From the NCBI GenBank assembly GCA_019916065.1, contig CM034234.1, positions 5,306,342-5,370,341 of the forward strand: a stretch of 64,000 nucleotides of DNA, given 5' to 3'. A program made the position numbers and the translations under genes. Each line of letters opens with the position of its first letter. The first letter of the stretch is position 1. This DNA is from Vitellaria paradoxa (lineage: Eukaryota; Streptophyta; Magnoliopsida; Ericales; Sapotaceae). Of this stretch, positions 11,970 to 23,932 are shown in pieces. A model generated the notes under the pieces. It ran no database searches, was not told where the DNA came from, and worked only from the letters and a program-made list of their open reading frames with translations.

Positions 11970-14400
11970 ATGAGAGGCGCGTTTGGCAAAAGAGTCCTAA
12001 AAGGTAATTTCAGAAAATAAAGGCTTGTGAGAGACAATATATATATATATATATATACTGAAGGTGTTTGGAGTGAAAAAAGTGAGATAATTTATAAGTT
12101 CGTAATTTGTATAATAAAATAAAAAATAATAACTTTTACAGATTTTTAGAATTTTTTAAAATTTTTTAACATTTTATATTGTATCAAACGAATCATATTT
12201 ATGCCTACAAACTTTATATTGATTTAATAATTTTATAAAAAATAACGTAAAATAGTAATATGAAATTTTGAACGTGCTTAGTTGGAATGTGCTGTCACCT
12301 TAATTTTGTCAAATAAGTTAAAAACCATTTTAACGTTGCAATGGTAGCTTTTCAAACATCCAATTATGACCAACAAATTCCTTTTCTTTTTTTTTTTAAT
12401 AAATAAACAAACTCATTCCGCACCAAATAAAAATAATAATAAATTGATATAAATTAGCTACATAAGCATTAGAAATTTATATTGATGAATTTTTAGTTTT
12501 TAAGATTTATTTATACATAGTCATTTGAGAAAATCGTTACTTTGTGATGATTTGAGTCATGTTAATTTAATTTTTAAGTTATTTTTCAAAGTAGCAAAGA
12601 CATCTTAATATTTCCATTTTGTATCATTTGAGTTAAAGATTTTGAAAAATAAAACGTTACAATAAGTAAGTAAATATTTACGACATTCATGATGTTAGAT
12701 TAAATAACATTTGCATTTGATTGCATTTGATTTTTTCACTTTATATTGTTTAATTTGCAATCACATATTAATTATTAGGATTCTTACTTTTTTTTTTTTA
12801 GTAATCCAGAACCCCACCAATTTATTGTATCTCTCAACGAACCGTGTAGTCAATGAAGAAACCGAGAGTCTCTTAACTTTCCTTAGGGAAGTTAAGAGCT
12901 CTGGCCAATTGCTCTAGAGCAGTTGGTTGAATTGTTACTTTTTAATTATGTCCAAAAAAATTAAATAAAAGAATTATGCTAACGGCTCATACGGTCATAG
13001 AGAGTTATTTAATAATAATAATAATAATAAGCTCCCCTCCGTTTGTTTTAATGCTTTGTTTGAGTAAAAGTCCCTTCTTATTTACAAATATTACCTTCTT
13101 TATTTTTTGTTTTCGAAGTAAATAAATTGCGGGGTAAATGCCGAAAAGGGGGGATTCCATGACATTAATTTGGAATTATTAGATTTTAATCAAATGGTCA
13201 AAATGCATTCATACTATTTTAATTAAAAAAAAATAAATGTCTTTGTAATATTAAATTTTAATCTATCAATCCTGATTAACCACTTCAACACAAATTGAAC
13301 ACAAACTGAACAACAGTAAGTTGTTACTTTATAAAATTAAAAATTCATTCAAACTTAGCTTATTAAATTTTTAACCAAATCTTTTTTTTTTAAGATCATT
13401 TTTAAATCAATCTTGAAAAAATTCAAATTAAATCCAATCTAACTACCTTAAGTGCTATTTGGGTTGTATTTTTATTTTTTTATTTTCTATTTTATGTGTT
13501 TTATATTTTGAAAATCTCAAAATAAAAATAACAAAAACAAAAAATGCATTCAATTTGACATTTTTGTTTTCTGCATTTAGAGATTTTTCTTATTTTTAGT
13601 TAAAAACACTCAAAATGACTTTTTGTTATTTTACATTTTGTGTAAACTTATTTTATATATTTTAAAAACACAAATAATCAAATATGTCTTGAATTGTTTT
13701 TTTTTTTTTTCCAAAAACAAAAGAAAAAAAATGAGTTCAAAACAGATATATCAAATAACATCTTCATTATTTTACATAAATTCGAATTTTATTTGCCATA
13801 CCCAACTTATCTGTCATAGTTAATTTTTTAATCAAAATATAATTTTCTTTAGTCATTTTTAAGCGAGTTATACATAAATTTAGAAAAAAAAATTGCCAAA
13901 GAAAAGAAAAGACTAGACTCTTAAAAATAGAAAAATTCCCTAAAATAACAAATAAATAAATCAACTTGTTTGCGAAAAGTCGCCTTTTCTCGGCCGAATT
14001 GATCGTTTTGGTTGTCTTTTTTCTCTTGGCACAATTAGTGCGTTGGGGGTAAAATGGTCCTTAACAAGGTGAACTTATTTCTCATTCGAATTATTGAGCC
14101 AAAACAACCGAGCTACAAATTATATGACCAAAATTTGGTTTTGATTTGTAACAAAGCTATCCTAAACGAGTCCTTGATGAGCCAAATACAAATTGAGCTT
14201 GCGTTGTTTGGTTTATTTTACAGCTCTAGACAACTGCTTGCAGCTTCAGGGTATCAGAGAAGATGAACAACAAGCAAAGATCATCCAGTTCAGAGTATAC
14301 ATGAGAGTACAGATTCAAATCTCGCAGGCCAAACACACAAATTGTGGCTTATCAACTCTCATTTCTACAAAATACATGTGAATTCACTATTCAATCAATC
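11970..14400. other. AT-rich intergenic DNA with MITE-like repeats
   Basis: No gene is recognised between the kinesin 5' end and the 3' end of the epimerase gene. At about 12060-12200 lies one member of a dispersed short repeat (GTGTTTGGAGTGA start, TATCAAACGAA end) that recurs near 22310 and 33432. A near-perfect hairpin at 12870-12898 (CTCTTAACTT paired with AAGTTAAGAG) is followed by a second inverted repeat at 12905-12926 centred on GCTCTAGAGC. About 13450-13700 is another low-complexity AT element related in texture to 50460-50900. Confidence 0.5.
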
Positions 14401-14430
14401 TCTGCCCATGGGAATAAATTAGGCAAGAGA

Positions 14431-15555
14431 TCATAGAGGCACTGATCCATAGAACACTACCTCAGCAGGGCCTGTCATGTACACATGGTTGTCTTCCTCG
14501 CTCCATTCAATCTCCAGTGGCCCTCCGGGCAAATCAACAGTACAGCTCTGTTTAGAGAGAGAGAGAGAGAGAGAGAGCATAAGATAAAAAGCAGTGAGAG
14601 AGCAAAATGAAGCACACATCAGAAACTACTCTACAATTAAATATCTCACTCATTTTTCTGTGCATTAGGGTAGAATCCATCTTTAACAAAGTCCAGGCAA
14701 TGCCTGACTGAATAATTGCGAGACATATAAAAAAGGAAAAAAAAAATTCAGTAAGCAGGTAGCACTCTTGGTTTTTAGGCACTACTACTGCTTTGATTTT
14801 TACCCTTTTTTTTATATTGGAGGGCCCCTCAATATGGAAAGCGTAGATCTGAGTACCCCCCCTAACACACACACAATAATAATAAAAATAAAATAATAAT
14901 AATAATAATAATTATTATTATTATTATTATTATTATCCCAGCCCGCTATGTTTAGATTAAGGATTAGTCAAGAAAAAAATGAAACAGATGGGGATTTAAA
15001 ATACTCTCCTCTTGTTTAAGTTGTGATGGAAAATGAAAAGGAAAATGCATGAGAGAAAAGGCATGAAACTTTGAAAATTAAAATTAATTAAATAAAAAAT
15101 AAAATATATTTATTTTATTATATCTTTTAATACATTTATACAAGGATATATATTTAAAATTTTACGTTTCTTTCCTCTTTTCCCTACCTTTTTCTCTTCC
15201 ATTTTCTTTTCCCTCACTAAATCCTCACTCTAAACACACCATAAAGGGACCATGAAAAACAAGTCATCCTCTCTTAAAATCACACTAGTTTAAAATACCA
15301 AAATTTGAATGTCACTATATGAATGCAAGGCATGATTTCATCTCTTTATTAGTGCATAAATCCCAGATAATAGCTTACATATATTTAATGAACCACAGCA
15401 TCATAAACTTACCCTCCCAGCACGACCCTCAAGAACTGCTGCAACGACCACTGCACAAGCTCCAGTCCCACAAGCTAAAGTTTCCCCTAATCAGCATAAG
15501 CATAAACATTAATGAACAAAAAAGAGATTCAAAATCACCAATAATGATGACAACA

Positions 15556-15594
<39 letters not shown>

Positions 15595-18500
15595 TATTCT
15601 AGGATAGTGTTGGTTTATCCATCATTTCCAGTATATGATGCACGTCAATATATTCTCAAGGAAACCAACCTGCCCCACGCTCCCAAACACGCATTTTTAG
15701 GTGTGAATGAGAGAAGACTTGCACAAATTCTGCAAAAATAAGATAATAATGATTAGCAGAAAATGACTGCATTCATTAAGCCAATAGGGGAAATATATAC
15801 GAATATGAGAACACCAAAGTACTTCAATAGAAAGATGCACTTTAGAAACAGACAACTAAAGATAAAAGCAAGAAAATACACTTCCAGTTTATTGATTATT
15901 CCAATACGTTCAGAGAGATGATGATGTGCCACTGCACAAATTTCACTTAAAATTTGGGTTGCCTGAAAAATAGAGAGAGAGAAAATGGAGGGTGGGGGCA
16001 CCAGCTGATTTGAACAGTAGACCAACAAGTTCATGCAAGGGTATACAAAACAAGACCTGTGTTTGTTCGGGCAGGGAACATCTCATGATGCTCAAATCTT
16101 GGACCAATTTGTGCTAAATTTAATTCATCAACCTGCAAATTCTGTTTAAAAGAAGATTACAGAGCATAAACTCAGCAAGACAAGGAAAATGAGCAATGCA
16201 AAACATGGAAACAAAACCCATATTCATTGTTGAAAATATAAAAACAGATTTTTTCCCCATTGATGAGAAAAGAGATCAATCTACCGTGTGAAACATTGCC
16301 ACAAGGCTGAAGAGGAAAGATTCATCAGTTGAATGCTAAGACATAATTGATTAAATAGCTATATGAATGTCACTTAAAAAACTGAGTACTCAAATCTTTA
16401 TAAAATAGTAGAGTGAAAAATAAATGGCTAATTAATACCATTGAATTGGGTCAAATTTTAGCCTAAAATGATATAAAACACATTCCTAAAGGCTTTCAAG
16501 AATAACTTACTAGTTTCCATATTGTCTCTAATCACAGGAAAAGGATATAACTCATTATATGTTGTTAGCATTATCCACTTTCAAATGAAATAGGATATTA
16601 CCACAAAACAAACACACCACAGAAGGCATAAGAAATTTTTACAGACATCTGTATAATTTGTTTTCCCAATTAACCAATATACATACCTGGCTTTCTTTTG
16701 TACCAAATGTGACACAGTGAGGGTTTCCCATGCTAACACACGTCACATTCCAGGTTATTCCATCGACATCAAGTCCTGATTTTACAACAGATTCTCCTTC
16801 ATTTGCAGGAACTTTTGTAGGGACATTGGATGCTCTCAGCAGTGGTTCACCCATATCAACTCTAACCTAAAATTGAAACCAAAATTTATCAAAAACTGTA
16901 AAACTCAAAATAAAAGAAATGATAATAGCTGGTTTGCTATGAGTTATGGTTGATAGAAGTCTCCAGAATATTTATTTATTTACTTATTTATTTTTTTTGG
17001 GTAATTAGTCTCCAGAGTAATTAGTTTCATGCCTTTTCATTGCATTCAGAACAGCACTTACGCATTGCCAAATGTCACAACAGAGAGAGCCCAGATTGTA
17101 AGGTGAAAGTTATGCTAAAAAGATGTGCCAAGAAGGCCTATATGGGGTGGCAAGGGGGCAAGTTACAGAAGGAGAGCATTGTGATGAGATAGTTTGGAAC
17201 TTTTCAAATCAATTTGTGAAGCTGTCTGCAATATAGAAACTCACGTGTCTTCAGGCAATTGTATTGCATAGTTTTTACACTTACGAAATATCAAGAAAAA
17301 GACATTTTTCATAACCAAAAAAATATAAAGAAAACAAATGTAATTATAAAAATTATTTGATCCCTAGCAACCTAAAGGGGAGAATGTATATTTTTTTGAA
17401 AAAAGGGGAGAATGTATATAAATTACAATATTTTAGCTTTCAGAGAAATTACCTTCCCATCAGCTTGAATTTCAGGAACAATTAGACCAGCACCTGTATG
17501 TATAGTGAAACTGCAAATTTTCAAGGAAAAAATCACAGTTCCAAATATAGAAGATTCCATAAGAATTAAAATGCATGGAAGAACGTGTAAGTGATCATGG
17601 GAGGAACAATATTGCTAAAGATTTAATTTTGTTTTTTTTTTTTTTTTTTTGCTTATCAAAAAAAAATGTTAGGGTGCGTTTGGAGCCCCAAAAAAACCAA
17701 AAAAAATCAAAAGTGAATTTTTTTTGGAGTTTGGGGTGTAAAAAGTTATTTTGAAATGATTGGTGGATGTTTGTGTTTGATTTGATATAAAGTTGTTTAT
17801 ATAAAGTGACATGTGGCAAAATTTTAGTGGAGAATCTTAAAAATTTTTGGAGTTCTGTGGAACTTTTTGGTACAAATGTCAGTTCAACTTTTAGAAAAAT
17901 CTAGTAAAATCCGTTGGAACGCACCATTTTGGTTCATTTCAATAGATTTTGATAATTTTTTCAAAAAAGTTGGAATTTTTTGGAGTTTGAAAAAGTAGAA
18001 ACTTTTGAATTTGAAAAAGTAGAAACTTTTGAAGTTTTTTGAACTTTTTTGGGGCTCAAAACGCACCCTTAATGCTGACACAACATCCTTATACAGAAAA
18101 GTCGTCTCTGTATCTGATAATGGACATATCAATAAAGGATCCGTTATAAAAATCAAGTCAACAAAGCCTCCCATATTGATATGAATCAAAACGAGGAAAT
18201 TTACATGTGAGAATTGCATTCTAGACAGTTGAAAAACTAACTATAAAGAGCAAATTTTAAAAATTCAGAATTCAGATGTCATCAACCACCATAACAAACC
18301 AAAGAAAAAATTAGAGGAAAAAAAACAACTAAGAATTGACAAAACGCACTGAATCAAATCATCATTAGAAGTTCAAAATTTGAGTATCGGAGACTACAGT
18401 ATTCCCCCCCCCCGGGGGGGGGATAACTCATTGTGTTTGAGCTAGCTTACACGCATATTAATTCATTCCTAGATTCCTGAAGTTAACGACTGGTAAGTGG

Positions 18501-19468
18501 TCCTGAGAAGACTCAAATTAATGACCAATAAAGACCAAACCCAAGACCTAAAACAGTTACTATTGTTTTCATATGAAATTGCAACTTATTACCATACCTT
18601 TTCCTCCCATGTAAGTTATCCAGCTCAGCAATAAATCTAGCAAAGCATCGCACTCCATTACCACACATCTATATACAGAAAAGAAAATCTGTCTTAAAGA
18701 ACAATTACAGTGTTTAAACAGAATGATCAACTAGACAGGCAAAAACAACCAAATGTATATAAATGATTATATTGAACTCCAAGAAAAACCCGCACGTAGT
18801 CTACTTAACATAAGTAATCAAAATAACTTGCTTATAATTGGGACATTCCAAGAGAAGAAATTACCTCAGGTTCACTACCATCAGAGTTGAAAATCCTCAT
18901 GGTATAATCGGTTCCATTGATCCCAGGCATAACAAAGATCACACCGTCAGCACCAACCCCAAAGTTCCTATCACATAGCTTCACCGCTTGCTCTGGACTA
19001 ATTCTAGGCTCCATTGAATCGCGATTGTCGACCTAAACATTTGAAAATATACATCATTATCCACCCTACCCAAATTGCTAATAAAAAATTGCCTCAAAGT
19101 TCAGTATTTTTTTTTCCACTCTTGCTTAATGCTCAGCCAATGAGGAAAACAGTTTAAGAATTTCTATTTACCATGATGAAGTCGTTGCCGAGGCCGTGGT
19201 ATTTGACGAAGTGAAGGAATCCACTTTCCTTGCGATCGAGAAAAGAAGTATGCGAGGCTCTCTCGGAGGCTGTGATGCTCATTGAAGAGGCCGAAATCCG
19301 AAGTAGAGGGTTTCGCAGAGCACTAGCGGTTGATCTAAGACTGTGTGGCCGGAGAGAAACCGGAGAAGAAGATGGAAAGTGAGAAATATCAGCAGACGAC
19401 GAGGCCGAGGAGAGATAGCGGCGAACGGAGAAGGAAAGAGAGACGGAAATGGCAGCGGCAATGGCCAT
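14431..19468 (-). CDS. DAPF: Diaminopimelate epimerase, chloroplastic
   Basis: Converts LL- to meso-diaminopimelate, the penultimate step of plastid lysine synthesis. Nine exons join in frame: 19468-19172, 19032-18865, 18668-18598, 17510-17453, 16866-16687, 16132-16057, 15729-15670, 15486-15413, 14547-14431, giving 366 residues, close to Arabidopsis DAPF at about 362. The first 50-60 residues are rich in Ser, Ala and Arg with no acidic residues, as in a plastid transit peptide. The mature part starts near [15 protein letters not shown]. The two catalytic cysteines are present: MCGNGVRC (Cys about 157) and [11 protein letters not shown] (Cys about 309), and [15 protein letters not shown] and WERGAGET are conserved. 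The start at 19468 is chosen because it opens the transit peptide. Introns carry a MITE (17672-18068) and microsatellites. Confidence 0.95.
14554..14577. repeat. (GA)n microsatellite at the last DAPF acceptor
   Basis: On the coding strand this is a (CT)n tract ending a few bases before the TTTAAACAG... acceptor region (CTCTAAACAG) of the final DAPF exon. It therefore forms the polypyrimidine tract of intron 8. Confidence 0.75.
14874..14936. repeat. (AAT)n/(ATT)n compound microsatellite
   Basis: A run of AAT units turns directly into ATT units, so the tract is an inverted repeat able to fold on itself. It lies in intron 8 of the epimerase gene. Confidence 0.85.
15556..15594. repeat. (GT)n(GA)n compound microsatellite
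   Basis: About nine GT units followed by about ten GA units, in intron 7 of the epimerase gene. Confidence 0.9.
17672..18068. mobile_element. Tourist-like (PIF/Harbinger) MITE in DAPF intron 3
   Basis: The ends are inverted copies: GGGTGCGTTTGGAGCCCC at the left, and the reverse of the right end reads GGGTGCGTTTTGAGCCCC, followed on both sides by an A-rich run. The element is flanked by TTA at 17669-17671 and 18069-18071. A 3-bp TTA duplication and a GGG...GTTTGG end are typical of PIF/Harbinger-derived MITEs. About 397 bp, no coding capacity. Confidence 0.85.
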
Positions 19469-19599
19469 GGCCGTCGGCTACTGCTCCCTCTCCGTGGACT
19501 CAAAAAAGGCTGCGAAAGAGAATTGGAGGGGAATCTGACCGAAAAAAAATGGTGGAGGGTGGCACATTGCCGTTATTGATGGGCTTGGGCTTTGTTTGA

Positions 19600-21298
19600 G
19601 GCCAACTCAATTAAGTTTTAATTTCAGTTAGTGGGCCAAGTGGAACCTCACGGGTTCCAATCATAAGTGCATGTTCTTTGTCGCCTGCTCAAAATATGGC
19701 CTAACGTAGTTTTTGTTTGGACTTCTAATATTTTTCGAAAATTTTAAAAAATTTTAAAAATTCTTAACTTCATTCCATTTTAATTTCACTACGCATCACT
19801 TTGTATACTAACTTTTTATTTTTTTTAAAATTTTTTGAAACTCCAAATGTCACTTCTATTAACTTTCGTAATTTTTTTTAGGGCTCATTCCAAAATGTAA
19901 AAAAAATAATTGTCCCTTGAAATAAATAACTTTCCTTAAAATAGAATTTTATATGTTCACAATTATATCATGGTGGTAGAATTGAAATTAAAATAATTTT
20001 TTATATTTTTTGATAATTTTTTTATTACGTTGCGTTACTCTTTTTTTTTTTTAATTTATTTTAATAACTGAAGTGCATTGCCGGGTGTTCGTATGAATCA
20101 CATGCTTGCCGACCAATTAAGATTTGGGCTTTGTGTTGGGTCACTACTATATGATCCAAATACTCTCGAAATTAATCAACTTGCATTTGTAGTGAATTTG
20201 GATTATTATTATTTTTTTTTTTCAGTCTTGCTTGAAATTTGCTGAAGCTGCCTCAAACTATGTTCAATTGACAGAATAGATGTATTTACATACATATATA
20301 TATATATATATATATCAAAATTTAAAATAAAGGGAGAACAACTTTTACAAAAAAAAGAAACCAAATAAAATGCTAAAAAGATGAAAGCCACATCTATCAA
20401 ATGTAATGTAATATTGGATGTTTAAAAAAAAATCAAAAAGAAGGGGGAAATGCCTATTATTAATTTCGGGAATTCAAATAGTCTATTATTTTAATTTCAA
20501 ACATTTGTTAAACTCTTGCATCAAATTAACAAATCTTTTAGTTTTTAGTTTTTATTTTTATTTTTTTAAATTGAACATAAAAACCCATTTGTTAAATTAA
20601 TTTCTATTTTTTAATTTCTAAAAAAATGAAAATTGTTTTCAAATTTTTAAAAATTATGGAAACATAAGAAAAGTATTTTTTAGAGTTTTTATTTTTCTCT
20701 ACTACCACTTGTCACAACCATTACTTACTATTGGCTGCCACCCAACTTTAGCCACTGTCGCTAGCCACCGTTATCGGTTACCACCCACCTCCAACCACTG
20801 TTGATTGGCCAGCTGGTCACCATCATATATTATCACTCGTCACACACTTCCGACCACACTATTGCTGCCAGTCACCCTCTTTTTGCTGCCAGTTACCATT
20901 CACCTCTGGCCGCCACCCACTTCCAACCGTTGCCAGCCTCTACCTCTGCCTTTGACCACTAACTCTTGCTCCAGCCACCAAGCTTCAACCACATCACTGT
21001 CGTTAGCCATCCTCCTTACATTATTTTTATTAAAAGTATTTTCAAGTTTTTATTTTTTTAATAATAAAAATAAAAACTATGAATAAAAACAATTTAAAAA
21101 TTAACAATTTTGCCAACCAAACCCTATGTAATTGATTCATCGAGGTGGACACGAAGCAGAAGCAGAAGTCCAAGGGAGCCTTTTATAAAAGTAATATGAG
21201 AGCAAGATTGACTTCAAAGTGTTTATATAAATATTATAAACATACGCATCTTATAAATTCAAAAATTAAAGCACAGTTAGCGGCCATATAAATAACTA
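19600..21298. other. Gene-free AT-rich DNA with a CCACC-rich block
   Basis: Upstream of DAPF. The first 100 bases hold GGGCTTGGGCTTTG and GTGGGCCAAG, possible site II-like promoter words. A (TA)n tract lies at about 20292-20315. About 20700-21020 is a pyrimidine-rich stretch of degenerate CCACC/GCCA words flanked by T/A-rich arms. It looks like the core of a decayed transposon and not like a gene. Confidence 0.45.
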
Positions 21299-21649
21299 GG
21301 GCGGAATTTGGTTGGATCAAAAATTATCGAAAATTATAAAAAGTTATAAACATTTATTTACTTTTACTAATTTTTGTCATTTTCATTTTTCATGTATTTT
21401 ATTTTCAAAATTTAAAATTTACAAACTTTTACAAAAAGTCACAAAAAATTACCCACTTTTTCATACTTTTTTCAATATCTATAAACTTTTCATACTACTT
21501 TTTGACTAAAACCATTAGAACGACTTACTTTGTATCGTTCTAACGGATTATTTTGGTTACTTCTGATTGATCTTTCAAACACAAAAAAAGTGACTGACAT
21601 TTTTTATTTTTTCTAACTTTTGATCACTTTTAGCAGTCCAAATGACCCC
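21299..21649. mobile_element. MITE-like element (PIF type, degenerate)
   Basis: The left end GGGCGGAATTTGGTTGGA and the reverse of the right end (GGGGTCATTTGGACTG) are imperfect inverted copies. Flanks are CTA (21296-21298) and TTA (21650-21652), a near-match for a 3-bp target duplication. The interior is AT-rich and non-coding. Confidence 0.5.
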
Positions 21650-23040
21650 TTAGTTCAAATTCATACTTACTAAAAAAGGAAATTAACCCAAGACAAACAA
21701 AGTAACCAATAATTAACGTAGGGAAGGACAAGAAATTATAAGGTCATCCAAGATCTACTCTATGATTTTTTCCCCCTTTTTCTTTGATTTGGTAAGTACA
21801 AGCCGACTTTGGATTTATCCAACATGATCACCATTAGTTTTCAATATACTCCATATGCAAGTCAAATTCAAATGTATCTTTCTCTTGTTGACAATTGCAA
21901 AAGTTTTCGTTGTGTTTGACATTTTGGAGATAATATCATATATATATATATATATATATCTCTCAAAAAAGTGTAAAGCAACGAACTGAAATTCTTTACC
22001 ATATAAATGTTATTAATTATTTCTTTGATGTACATTGAAATTAAGCAATGCATTGGTCTAGCCGGCACTTGGTTTTTATAATTGGTTAATTATTTGAAAC
22101 TTTTTAACTCATAAATAGACATCTGAACCACCACACATTTACCAATGAAACAAGGTCGATCAAAATCAAAAGCTTTGAAATTTGATGTAATTGCAAGCAA
22201 AACGAGGGTTGAAAATGGCTTTGACTAACTATTTAATATTTAATTTACTTTATTTTCTAAACAAAACTAATTTAAATAATACAAAAAACTTCTTAAGAGA
22301 GCATCTAGAGTGATAAAAAGTGAATTAATTTAAGATAATTTGTGAATTCATAATTCGTGTAATAAGATAAAAATAAATAACTTTTAAAAATTTTATATCG
22401 CGTTTAACAGACCCAATGTTAAACCCTAATCCCAACAATTGATATTTAAAAAAAATAAATAAAAGCCATGATTACTATGCTGTATATAGCACAACGCAAG
22501 CAACTAGGGTCCCGTTTAGTAACGTTTTTGTTTTTTATTTTTTGTTCATATTTTTTAATTTTTGTAAAATGGTAACAGAAATATATTTGTTAAATTTATT
22601 TATGTTTTTTTTTTCTCCTAAACCTAAAAAATGAAAATTTAAGCAGAAAAATGTAAATAAAAAAAAGTGTCTTTACTTTTTTTTTTGGTAAACATTTTCT
22701 CAAATCTAATATTTTGTTCATTTTTGTACATCATATTAAAATAAATTATTTTATTCAAATATTTTATTAAACTAAAATTATTTTTAATAAATAATATAAT
22801 TAAATTAATATGCAATATATATTATTAATTTATTTCTAATAAATAATTAAATTAAATTAACTAATTTAATGTAATAATTCTAACTTTTGATTTTTTTTCT
22901 ATTTTTAAATTTTGATTTGTAATTTTTAATTCTTATTCCTCAAACTTTGATTTATAAACTTTTAATATATATATATATACAGGTGCCCAGCTGAGGCTTT
23001 GCCTCATTTGAGCACGTTAGCCTATGGTATGTAGACTTGG

Positions 23041-23436
23041 GGTGTGTTTGTTTGAAGGATTAAATGATGGGGGATAAGTAATACTGTGGGGTCCACAGAT
23101 GGGATTGGATAAAAGATGGGATTAAATTTTTTATGTGGGATTATTTTTTTGGTATTTAGTTGGTGGGATATAAAGTGGGATAAAAGATGTGATATGATAT
23201 GTGACGTGATAGGAAATAATTTTGAACCTTTGGATCTTGGCGGGAAACAAATCCGGAGATGAAGTATTAATAATACCACAAAAAACTGAGATTGCTCATC
23301 CGGTCATTTGCCGGACTGCCACTCCAATCCGTGGGACCCACGGAGTAAACAAAAAACCAAACAAACACTTCACATAGGTGGGTCCCACGGACTGCCAATC
23401 CAATCCCCCATCTCTCATCCACCAAACAAACACAGC
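23041..23436. mobile_element. Small inverted-repeat transposon, about 396 bp
   Basis: The left end GGTGTGTTTGTTTG and the reverse of the right end GCTGTGTTTGTTTG match at 13 of 14 positions. Further in, GGGGGAT and GTGGGTCCCACGG-like words also recur inverted. CTTGG occurs at 23036-23040 and 23437-23441 as a possible 5-bp target duplication. The family is unassigned; hAT would normally give 8 bp. Confidence 0.65.
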
Positions 23437-23499
23437 CTTGGTGTGCTAGTCTTGATTGGTGGCGTAAGGCTTTCTTGGAGCTTCCATGTGGCAAGGCAA

Positions 23500-23501
23500 G
23501 T

Positions 23502-23533
<32 letters not shown>
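23500..23533. repeat. (AT)n microsatellite
   Basis: About fifteen AT units between the 23041 element and copy 1 of the triplicated segment. Confidence 0.9.
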
Positions 23534-23534
<1 letters not shown>

Positions 23535-23757
23535 TAGGTGCATGTCTATGCTTGCAAGCCATAATTCAGGGGAAAAAAAAATGAGGAAGAGGTCACTACT
23601 CAGCCAAAAAATTGGGAGAAAACAGTAGCACCTAGTGAGCACAGTAAATTTTTGCCAATGTAAATTAGTTTTAAGGTTTAGCAATTTAAGGTATATTAAA
23701 AATATTAGTATAATTATTTTGATAAATAAGGTTAATAATTTTGAGAATATGAGACAT

Positions 23758-23932
23758 TGGATGTGTTTAGGGTTGTATAAAAATGTATAAAATAAAATAA
23801 AATTGTAAAAGTGTACGTCTTGTAATTCGTGAAGTGAGTGAAGAATTTAAATTTTACTGTTTCGTAATCCGTATTTGTAGAGATTTGTAAAATTTTATTT
23901 TATTTTAGAAAGCTCCAAACGGAGCCATTATT
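23758..23932. repeat. Dispersed short repeat (MITE-like)
   Basis: Begins TGTGTTTAGGGTTGTA and ends AGCTCCAAACGGAG, with TTGTAATTCGTG...GTGA and TTTGTAGAGATTTGTA inside. The same arrangement recurs at about 61511-61640 in the kinase gene, showing a dispersed family. Terminal TGTTTGG/CCAAACA-type ends suggest a MITE. Confidence 0.55.

Noticed and set aside
20805..21086. A 93-codon Pro/Ser/Thr-rich frame
   Set aside because: It arises from degenerate CCACC-type repeats inside a low-complexity, AT-flanked element.
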